From positions 1 to 11,157 of the forward strand of contig SVSO01000085.1 in the NCBI GenBank assembly GCA_015064195.1: a stretch of DNA of 11,157 bases, read 5' to 3'. The stretch comes from Oscillospiraceae bacterium (GTDB taxonomy: Bacteria > Bacillota_A > Clostridia > Oscillospirales > CAG-272). Shown here one piece after another: positions 5,987-11,157 of this stretch (positions are counted from its first letter, which is position 1; each line of letters starts with the position of its first letter). Made by a program: the position numbers and the translations under genes. A model generated the notes under the pieces. It did no database searches. It was not told the origin of the DNA and saw nothing but the letters and a program-made list of their open reading frames with translations.

Positions 5987-6805
5987 ATGAAGTTTATAAG
6001 ACCGTTGACTTCCTTTCATCTGCGCACCATCGCGCTGATTTCCATGTTCATCGACCATTTCGCCAAGGCGTTTCTCGGTGACCTGCTGAATGCGTCCCAT
6101 ACCGTGACCAATGCGATGCGCTCCAGCAGTGCACTGCGCGATGTGGTACTGGTTGCAGCGCATCGCAATCAGGGCATGCTTTGGATGCTGTTCGACATAT
6201 CGCATTGGATCGGCCGACTGGCGTTCCCGCTCTACTGCTTTTTGCTTGTGCAGGGATTCCTGCACACTCGCTCAAAGCCGAAATATGCCCTGCGGCTTGG
6301 TATCCTCGCGCTGATTTCGGAGATCCCCTTCGATCTTGCCTTTTTTGATACGGTGCTCGAATTCAGGAACAACAATGTATTCTTTACACTGCTGGCAGGA
6401 CTGCTGCTCATCTGGGGCGTATCGTCGCTGGAGACGCTGCTTGCACGTCGGATGGAAGGACGCGCCCTTCGACATGCTGCAATGGCGGCGGGAACGGTTA
6501 TCCTATGGATGGCCGCCTGCATGCTGATGGCGGGTGTGCTCTGCTCCGATTACGGTAGCTCTGGTATTACGACGATCCTTGCCATGTATTTGCTTCGCCG
6601 CCTGCCCTGTGCAGGTGTAGCGGCCGGATGCACCGCTTTGATGGTACTCAACATGTCGATTGCGCAGATTTTCGGCTTCTTCGCGCTCATTCCCACGGCG
6701 CTGTACGGCGGAAAGAAAGGCCCCTCCGCCAAGGCATTCTACTACCTCTTTTACCCCGCGCATCTGCTGCTCTTTGTGCTTTTGCGCATCCTTTTGAATA
6801 TCTGA
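5987..6805 (+). CDS. TraX-family integral membrane protein
   Basis: A 272-residue, strongly hydrophobic protein with about eight predicted membrane segments, starting at ATG 5987 behind GGGAGG. Family landmarks are visible: SMFIDHFAK with Asp23-His24 in the first helix, IGRLAFPLYCFLLVQGF near 76-92, ALISEIPFDLAF near 108-119, NNVFFTLLAGLL near 128-139 and YLFYPAHLLLF near 253-263. This matches the TraX family (PF05857). F-plasmid TraX N-acetylates pilin, but chromosomal copies in Firmicutes are common and uncharacterised. They are thought to be membrane acyltransferases of cell-surface molecules. No conjugation gene lies nearby, so a housekeeping envelope role is more likely than conjugation. 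The gene is monocistronic and divergent from the FAD oxidoreductase. Confidence 0.9.
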   Translation: MKFIRPLTSFHLRTIALISMFIDHFAKAFLGDLLNASHTVTNAMRSSSALRDVVLVAAHRNQGMLWMLFDISHWIGRLAFPLYCFLLVQGFLHTRSKPKYALRLGILALISEIPFDLAFFDTVLEFRNNNVFFTLLAGLLLIWGVSSLETLLARRMEGRALRHAAMAAGTVILWMAACMLMAGVLCSDYGSSGITTILAMYLLRRLPCAGVAAGCTALMVLNMSIAQIFGFFALIPTALYGGKKGPSAKAFYYLFYPAHLLLFVLLRILLNI

Positions 6806-6810
6806 AAAAG

Positions 6811-6835
6811 CCGCCTCCGCGATTCGCGGAGGCGG
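6811..6835. terminator. GC-rich hairpin after the TraX-family gene
   Basis: CCGCCTCCGCG (6811-6821) and CGCGGAGGCGG (6825-6835) form a perfect 11-bp stem with a 3-base loop, six bases after the TraX stop. The plus-strand tail (TATTCT) has few T. The minus-strand tail (CTTTTTC) is a better U-run, so it may work in both directions or mainly block antisense transcription. Confidence 0.65.
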
Positions 6836-6916
6836 TATTCTACATAATCCGACAGAATTCGTAAAGAATCTGCGCAGTATGACGTATTTTGACATCAAGA
6901 TTCGTTTTTTCGCACA

Positions 6917-6946
6917 TTGCGTCAACAATTGCTGTTGTGATATAAT
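6917..6946 (+). promoter_or_regulatory. Promoter with internal dyad before the Spo0A-C-like gene
   Basis: TTGCGT (6917-6922), an 18-bp spacer and TATAAT (6941-6946) preceded by TGA form an extended -10 promoter. Inside the spacer lies CAACA (6923-6927) - 5 bp - TGTTG (6933-6937), a dyad between the hexamers where a repressor would block polymerase. Upstream at 6888-6896, TTTGACATC resembles a Spo0A box at seven of nine positions; this is weak. Confidence 0.6.
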
Positions 6947-6978
6947 ATCCGTGAAATACATTCACGGAGGTTTTATCT

Positions 6979-7287
6979 ATGAGCGAAACAACCAGACAGC
7001 ATGCCGCAGGTGTACTCTTGCGGATGGGAGTATCTATGCGTATGCGTGGATGGGATGATCTGCTGACAATTGTAACACTGGCAGCAGAATCACCGGAGCC
7101 GCCGGATACGGCTGTGCTGTATGCCTATGCAGCCGAGGCGGCGGGGGTCGGCATACAGACGGTACGCAGCCGATGCAGCCGTGCAATCCGGGACGCACTG
7201 GCACGGGGACTGCCGGGGGTACCGGCGGAAATGTCTGCAGGGGCGTTCATTGCTGCCGCAGCAGAGCTTGTGCGGCGAGAGGGTTAA
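6979..7287 (+). CDS. Stand-alone Spo0A C-terminal-like DNA-binding protein
   Basis: A 102-residue protein starting at ATG 6979 behind GGAGG (6966-6970). The sequence runs LLRMGVSMRMRGWDDLL (13-29), then an Ala/Glu-rich stretch, LYAYAAEAAGVGIQTVRSRC (47-66) and SRAIRDALARG. This follows the pattern of the Spo0A effector domain (PF08769), roughly 'lLkklGvpahlkGy..L' ... 'lYp.iAkkfnttpsrVErairhAIe'. Spo0A is the master regulator of sporulation, with an N-terminal phosphoacceptor receiver. The receiver is absent here, so this protein would not be switched by phosphorylation. It may be a DNA-binding regulator acting constitutively or competing at 0A boxes, or a diverged domain with new targets. 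Its stop codon overlaps that of the convergent DUF11 gene. Assignment is by pattern, so homology is likely but function is inferred. Confidence 0.7.
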   Translation: MSETTRQHAAGVLLRMGVSMRMRGWDDLLTIVTLAAESPEPPDTAVLYAYAAEAAGVGIQTVRSRCSRAIRDALARGLPGVPAEMSAGAFIAAAAELVRREG

Positions 7288-8144
7288 ACGGTGCCGGTGA
7301 CGCGGAGTACGGCGACGCCGGGCGTGACGGCGAAGATACCGGTTGTGGGATCCTGCTCGTAGGTGGCTGCGGGCACGGTGATGCGGCCGGGAACGGTGAC
7401 GAATTCACCGGTGGCAGCATTGTAGGTGTAATCAGTGCCTTCGGTCAGTGCTGCACCGTCCAGCGTGACGGTGAGATCCGAGAGGATCGGATCGAAGGTA
7501 TCCGAAACGGACAGGTTGTCGGCGGCAGTCGCAGGGGTATTGCCGGTATTCTGGATGACAAAGGTGTAGGCGAGGGTGCCGTTTTCGGTGACAGTGGCGG
7601 GGCAGATGGCCTTGCTGATGGTCAGATCGGCTTCGCTCACGGCCTCAATGACCGCTTCTGCGTTGACAGGGACAGCAAGGCCGCCGCCGGTGATCGTCGC
7701 GGTATTGGTGATCGAGCCGTCGGTTCCAAGCGGTGCGCCAGCGCTGACCAGTGCATCGTAGATGAGCTGGATATTGCCGCCTGCGGGTACAGTGATGCCG
7801 GTGATCGTCAGCGGATTGTCATCAGCGATGGTGGGCGTTGTCTGCAGTACGCCGTTCACAAAATAGCGGAGCGTGCCTGAGACGAAGGTGAGCGGAACCA
7901 CGCTGATGGCCGGATCGCCGACTTCATATGCGCCGAGATTATCGGTGACGGTGAGATCGGTAAAGGCGGTCGTGCCGCTGTTGACGATGCTGACGATATA
8001 GGTGACGGTATCGCCCGCGCCGTAGGTGCCGCTGACAGCGGTCTTGGTGGCGGAGAGCACATCGATAAGCTCACCCGTGACGATGTTGGAGTTGGTGACG
8101 CGGTCGTTGTAGGAAAGCGTCGCCTGATTGATGAATGTGGGCAT
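7284..8144 (-). CDS. DUF11-repeat protein
   Basis: A 286-residue protein starting at ATG 8144 (MPTFINQATLSYN) behind AAGGAAGGA. It is low in charged residues and rich in Thr, Val, Ala and Gly. It contains two beta-sandwich repeats. Repeat one (~31-140) opens SATKTAVSGTYGAGDTVTY with SIVNSGTTAFTDLTVTD. Repeat two (~168-260) has the parallel elements LTISKAICPATVTENGTLAY with FVIQNTGNTPATAADNLSVSD. This is the DUF11 (PF01345) pattern found in surface proteins. No signal peptide, LPXTG anchor or lipobox is present, so the route to the surface, if any, is unknown. Similar signal-less proteins starting MPTFINQA occur in Clostridia, and a structural role in the cell or spore coat is a guess. Its stop overlaps the Spo0A-like gene's stop. 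Confidence 0.85.
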   Translation of the reverse strand: MPTFINQATLSYNDRVTNSNIVTGELIDVLSATKTAVSGTYGAGDTVTYIVSIVNSGTTAFTDLTVTDNLGAYEVGDPAISVVPLTFVSGTLRYFVNGVLQTTPTIADDNPLTITGITVPAGGNIQLIYDALVSAGAPLGTDGSITNTATITGGGLAVPVNAEAVIEAVSEADLTISKAICPATVTENGTLAYTFVIQNTGNTPATAADNLSVSDTFDPILSDLTVTLDGAALTEGTDYTYNAATGEFVTVPGRITVPAATYEQDPTTGIFAVTPGVAVLRVTGTV

Positions 8145-8188
8145 GGGAATCCTTCCTTTCCGGAGACCGTATGCGGCCTCACGGTGTC

Positions 8189-8217
8189 AGTATATGCCTG
8201 GAGACGAGATGATGGTA
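8189..8217 (-). promoter_or_regulatory. Possible promoter of the DUF11 gene
   Basis: Minus strand TATACT (8194-8189) matches five of six -10 bases. The hexamer 17 bp upstream (8217-8212, TACCAT) is a poor -35. A sporulation sigma factor is possible, since CATATACT loosely resembles a sigma-E type -10, but no supporting -35 was found. Confidence 0.3.
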
Positions 8218-8223
8218 CTATGC

Positions 8224-8252
8224 TTGACAAACGGCACGCGGCGTGGTATAAT
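8224..8252 (+). promoter_or_regulatory. Consensus sigma-A promoter of the AraC-family gene
   Basis: TTGACA (8224-8229), 17 bp and TATAAT (8247-8252) preceded by TGG match consensus in both hexamers and the extended -10. Such a promoter suggests constitutive expression of the regulator unless it is repressed. Confidence 0.85.
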
Positions 8253-8280
8253 TTAGAAAAAAACCATTTGGAGGATATCT

Positions 8281-9096
8281 ATGGCAATCATGAACGATCA
8301 TATGCAGCTATGGCGTGAGATTGATACGAGCGACTGTATGGTCAGCAGCATCGCGGCCTATCGTGTCACAAATACCGACGAGCGTAAGTTTGTGCGTGAC
8401 AATCCGCGGGGGGAGTGTGCGCTGACCTTCGTTCATGATGGCGGTTACCATTATATCCGGCAGAATGGTACGACGTTCGATTGTATGCCGGGTGAGATGA
8501 CCTTTCTTCCGCGCGGAAGTATGTATCGGCATGTGCCGCTGACGCTCCCCTCACATATGGATGTGGTTTATTTTACACTGCGAAGGGCAGATGGTACGCT
8601 GTTTGAATTCGAACAGCCGAAGATTCTGCATTTGCACTGCATGGAGTCGGAGCGGATGTCCCGCCTGTTTTCTGAACTGTGCACGAAGTTTTTCGGTGTG
8701 ATGACGCCGCGCGCGGAGGTTAAATCGATCCTCCTGCGGATCCTCGGTGCGCTGGCGCGTTGGGAATCCTCGGGCAGTCTGACCGAGATGGAACTTGCGA
8801 TGCTCACACCTGCGCTGGAGCATATGACTGCTGCAGACGGCGATGTCCGTGTGCATGAGCTGGCTGAGTGCTGCCATCTTTCGGAGTATGCGTTCCGGGA
8901 GTTGTTCAAGAAATATGCGGGGATACCTCCTAAGGCGTTTCTGCTGGAACGGCGCATGGAGCGTGTTGAAGCACTTCATGCAGCATCAGATATGACGCTG
9001 ACCGATGCGGCGCGAATCTGCGGGTTTGAGGATCCGGCATATTTTTTTAAGGTTTATCGCCGACTTCACGGACATGCACCCGGAAAGATGGATTAA
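8281..9096 (+). CDS. AraC-family transcriptional regulator
   Basis: A 271-residue protein with ATG 8281 preceded by GGAGGA (8270-8275). The N-terminal part (~20-100) is a cupin-like sensor: CALTFVHDGGYHYI, then DCMPGEMTFLPRGSMYRHVPL, typical of arabinose-binding-type domains. The last ~86 residues (186-271) carry the two helix-turn-helices of the AraC fold. The first is VHELAECCHLSEYAFRELFK and the second is LTDAARICGFEDPAYFFKVY, with the conserved GF..PAYF..VYRR..G..P signature. These proteins usually bind a sugar and activate neighbouring uptake and catabolic genes. The most obvious target is the downstream oxidoreductase/binding-protein operon, whose promoter has a good -10 and a weak -35, as expected for an activator-dependent promoter (inference). 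The effector is unknown. Confidence 0.95.
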   Translation: MAIMNDHMQLWREIDTSDCMVSSIAAYRVTNTDERKFVRDNPRGECALTFVHDGGYHYIRQNGTTFDCMPGEMTFLPRGSMYRHVPLTLPSHMDVVYFTLRRADGTLFEFEQPKILHLHCMESERMSRLFSELCTKFFGVMTPRAEVKSILLRILGALARWESSGSLTEMELAMLTPALEHMTAADGDVRVHELAECCHLSEYAFRELFKKYAGIPPKAFLLERRMERVEALHAASDMTLTDAARICGFEDPAYFFKVYRRLHGHAPGKMD

Positions 9097-9110
9097 AATT
9101 TAACAAACGT

Positions 9111-9152
9111 TGCGATTATTACAGGAATTCCTGCGATAATCGCATTTTCTTT
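9111..9152 (+). terminator. Terminator after the AraC-family gene, with nested palindrome
   Basis: TGCGATTAT (9111-9119) pairs with ATAATCGCA (9136-9144), followed by TTTTCTTTT. Inside the loop sits the perfect 12-base palindrome CAGGAATTCCTG (9122-9133), which extends the stem. The hairpin closely follows the AraC-family stop and insulates the regulator from the next operon. Confidence 0.85.
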
Positions 9153-9164
9153 TATTCCGAATAA

Positions 9165-9173
9165 TGGTATAAT
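9165..9173 (+). promoter_or_regulatory. Extended -10 promoter of the oxidoreductase/binding-protein operon
   Basis: TGGTATAAT (9165-9173) is a full extended -10. The position 17 bp upstream (9145-9150, TTTTCT) lies in the preceding terminator's T-run and is a poor -35. The lack of a -35 fits a promoter helped by an activator such as the adjacent AraC protein, though no binding site was recognised. Confidence 0.6.
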
Positions 9174-9202
9174 AAAAGAAAAATATACAGGAGGCGGTAG
9201 TT

Positions 9203-10498
9203 ATGGACAAACATTATGACATCCTTGTTGCCGGTGCGGGCAGTGCCGGATTTACAGCGGCGGTGATGGCGGGGCGGCTTGGCAAGCGTGTACTGCTCGT
9301 GGAGAAAAACGGCATGCCCGGCGGCATTCTGACCGTAGGAGGCAACAATGACATTGCACAGTTCTGGGCACATCAGAAGCCACTGATCGCCGGCATCGGC
9401 TGGGAATACTGCCTGCGGCTTGAAAAAATCGGCGGCGCAGAGATCCCTGACATGAAACAGGTGTATCCGCATCACTGGCAATACGGTGTACATGTGAGTA
9501 TTCCGCTGGCTGCGCATATGATGGATGAAATGCTCCTTGAGGCAGGCGTTGATATCTGCTATGAGCAGACGCTGTGTGCGGTCAACACGGAGAAGTGGGA
9601 CGGTCAGACGCAGATTGTGAGCGCCGTGATTACGTCAAAAAGCGGGCTTATTACCGTGAGGGCGGATACTTATATTGACTGTACAGGTGACGGTGATCTG
9701 TCTGTGTTTTCCGGAGCGGAATACGAGCTGGGCGAGCCTGATGAGAACGGGCTGTCTCTGCAGCCGGGCACGATCCGGTATTACATGAACCGGCCTCCGG
9801 CAGATCGTGCGGAGCATGATCGCATCACCGCCGTTCTCCGAAAGGCGGAGGCGGAGGGCTTGCTTACGGGCGGCGATCTCTGCCGCCGGGGCTATAACAG
9901 CATTGCCGCATCGCGTGGAAACAATGCCAATCATATCTCCCGCTTCAACGGCGCAGACAGCGAAGATAAAACCCGTGCCGATATTGAGGGCAGACGCTGC
10001 GTCGCGCGGATCATTGCGGCGCTGCGTGCGGCCGGGATCGATCCGGACATCATCACCGTCGCGCCGGAAACGGCCATGCGGGAAACACGTCGCATCGTCT
10101 GCGACGGACGCATCACAGCGGAGGACTATGTTGCGGCACGGCGCTATCCGGATGGCATCTGTCATTCGTTTTATCCCATTGATCTCCATCGGGACGGCAC
10201 CGGCGGTATTTATCAGGTGTTCCTGACCGACGGGCAGATGCCGTCCATCCCGTTGTCGGCAATGACGGTAAAGGGTGTGCGCAATCTTTATGTTGCCGGG
10301 CGATGTGCGTGCGGCGACCGGTTGGCGAATTCCGCGTATCGCGTGAAGGCATCCTGCATGGCGATGGGACAGGCATGCGGCGCGGCGGCAGCGCTGGCAG
10401 TGGATACCACGGACGGCGCATCAAGGGGGATTGACATCGATACACTGCGGAAAAATTTAGCGGATTCCGGCGCGATCGTGCCGGAGAAAGGGGAATAA
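9203..10498 (+). CDS. FAD-dependent oxidoreductase (FAD_oxidored family), short form
   Basis: A 431-residue protein from ATG 9203, with AGGAGG at 9189-9194. It has an N-terminal Rossmann motif ILVAGAGSAG (7-16) with Glu34 at the end of the second strand (LLVEKNGMPGG), a second FAD motif DCTGDGD (159-165) and a C-terminal FAD-closing segment. That segment is NLYVAGRCACGDRLANSAYR followed by MAMGQACGAAAALA, in roughly 348-399. This is the core of PF12831 without the extra domains seen in the larger minus-strand enzyme at 3588-5807, with which it shares only the fold. It has no signal peptide and is probably cytoplasmic. Substrate unknown. One base separates its stop from the next gene, a sugar-type binding lipoprotein, so a role in metabolising the imported compound is inferred. 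Confidence 0.92.
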   Translation: MDKHYDILVAGAGSAGFTAAVMAGRLGKRVLLVEKNGMPGGILTVGGNNDIAQFWAHQKPLIAGIGWEYCLRLEKIGGAEIPDMKQVYPHHWQYGVHVSIPLAAHMMDEMLLEAGVDICYEQTLCAVNTEKWDGQTQIVSAVITSKSGLITVRADTYIDCTGDGDLSVFSGAEYELGEPDENGLSLQPGTIRYYMNRPPADRAEHDRITAVLRKAEAEGLLTGGDLCRRGYNSIAASRGNNANHISRFNGADSEDKTRADIEGRRCVARIIAALRAAGIDPDIITVAPETAMRETRRIVCDGRITAEDYVAARRYPDGICHSFYPIDLHRDGTGGIYQVFLTDGQMPSIPLSAMTVKGVRNLYVAGRCACGDRLANSAYRVKASCMAMGQACGAAAALAVDTTDGASRGIDIDTLRKNLADSGAIVPEKGE

Positions 10499-10499
10499 A

Positions 10500-11157
10500 A
10501 TGAAACGATTTGTGATATTGACGCTGCTTGCGGCAATTCTGCTGGCGTCGTGCGGCGGTGAGGCTTCCGCCGAGACCACGGCAGCGGATACCACCACGAT
10601 GCCCGAAACCACCGGCGAGACCTTTGATGTGCCGGAAACGCTCGACTTCGGCGGGCGGACATTTACGATTCTCGCCTGCGATGAGAGCGTGCCATATACA
10701 TACATCGAGAACCCGGAGGAAGAGAATGGCGATGTAATGAACGATGCCATCTATCGCCGCAACAGCATGGTTGAGGAATACCTGAATGTGGATATTCAGC
10801 TGGAAACGGTACAGGGAAGCAGCACATTGGCAAGATTTCAGCAGGATATTGCTTCCGGTGATGCGGTGTTTGATATGGTTTCGCCGCATATCATCAGCGG
10901 TATCGCTACCTTTGTCACCGAGGGCTATGTGGTGGATCTCTCCGCACTCGATTATGTAGACTTTTCAAAATCCTGGTGGAACGGCAGCTTTGCCGAAACG
11001 ATGGCGATCAAGGGGAAGACATTCTACGCGTCCGGCGACATGATTGCACCCAATGCGCGCGTGATCGTGTTCAATAAGCAGATGATGGCAGATTACAAGC
11101 TGCCGGACATTTACGAAACGATCCGAGCTGGAAAGTGGACACTGGATGCGATGGGCA
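10500..11157 (+). CDS. Extracellular solute-binding lipoprotein (partial, C-terminus beyond right edge)
   Basis: ATG at 10500 opens a frame of 219 codons that runs off the right edge. The first 17 residues (MKRFVILTLLAAILLAS) are a lipoprotein signal peptide with lipobox LAS-Cys18, so the mature protein is anchored to the outer face of the membrane. A Thr/Glu-rich linker (~22-45) follows. The mature domain opens with FGGRTFTILACDESVPY, then DAIYRRNSMVEEYLNVDIQ and SGDAVFDMVSP, typical of family 1 solute-binding proteins of carbohydrate ABC importers. The Shine-Dalgarno (AAAGGGGA, 10487-10494) is inside the preceding gene and the gap between the genes is one base, so the two are likely translationally coupled. 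Importer permeases would be expected to the right, outside the window. Confidence 0.92.
   Translation, partial: MKRFVILTLLAAILLASCGGEASAETTAADTTTMPETTGETFDVPETLDFGGRTFTILACDESVPYTYIENPEEENGDVMNDAIYRRNSMVEEYLNVDIQLETVQGSSTLARFQQDIASGDAVFDMVSPHIISGIATFVTEGYVVDLSALDYVDFSKSWWNGSFAETMAIKGKTFYASGDMIAPNARVIVFNKQMMADYKLPDIYETIRAGKWTLDAMG

Noticed and set aside
6949..6970. Hairpin CCGTGAA/TTCACGG overlapping the Shine-Dalgarno of the Spo0A-like gene
   Set aside because: Transcription from the -10 at 6941-6946 would start near 6953, so most of the 5' arm is not in the RNA. It is probably chance.
8223..8231. CTTGACAAA as a Spo0A box near the AraC-family promoter
   Set aside because: It coincides with a consensus -35 TTGACA, which explains the match without a Spo0A site.
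1..11157. CRISPR array, tRNA, rRNA or transposase
   Set aside because: No regularly spaced repeats, cloverleaf with the TTCRA arm, rRNA-like sequence or transposase frame was found on either strand by reading. A tRNA or Rfam scan could not be run.

Overview
The window suggests a Gram-positive, spore-forming-lineage Clostridia bacterium, probably a gut-type member of the Oscillospirales or Christensenellales. The evidence is strong AGGAGG ribosome binding sites, sigma-A promoters with extended -10 elements, a SpoIVB remnant, a stand-alone Spo0A-type DNA-binding domain, a TraX-family membrane protein, a DUF11 repeat protein and a Gram-positive-style solute-binding lipoprotein. The genus cannot be named from the sequence.

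Left part (1 to about 1627, visibly AT-rich). A minus-strand ABC exporter (membrane and ATPase domains fused, running off the left edge) is preceded by a compact leader region. The leader has a promoter, a 13-codon Cys-rich peptide with a near-perfect Shine-Dalgarno, a chain of mutually exclusive RNA stems, an intrinsic terminator, and then the transporter's own ribosome binding site. This looks like a translation-responsive transcription attenuator and is the most notable system in the window.

Junction (about 1620-1768). The AT-rich segment stops abruptly at the last 46 codons of a spoIVB-like sporulation protease gene, with its own terminator. The rest of spoIVB is absent here. This suggests that an inserted element or rearrangement ended inside a sporulation gene.

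Central part (1848-6835). A GH110-like beta-helix glycosidase (+) has a consensus promoter and converges on a large FAD-dependent oxidoreductase (-) of the FAD_oxidored family, flanked by beta-sandwich-like ends. A divergent TraX-family membrane protein follows (+). Most genes here have their own promoter and terminator.

Right part (6917-11157). A 102-residue Spo0A C-terminal-like protein (+) overlaps at its stop codon with a convergent DUF11-repeat protein (-). An AraC-family regulator (+) with a consensus promoter then precedes a two-gene operon. That operon is a second, shorter FAD_oxidored enzyme and, one base after its stop, a sugar-type solute-binding lipoprotein cut by the right edge. 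Together, the glycosidase, two flavoenzymes, AraC regulator and binding protein point to uptake and intracellular processing of a glycan or glycoside. The substrate cannot be read from the sequence.
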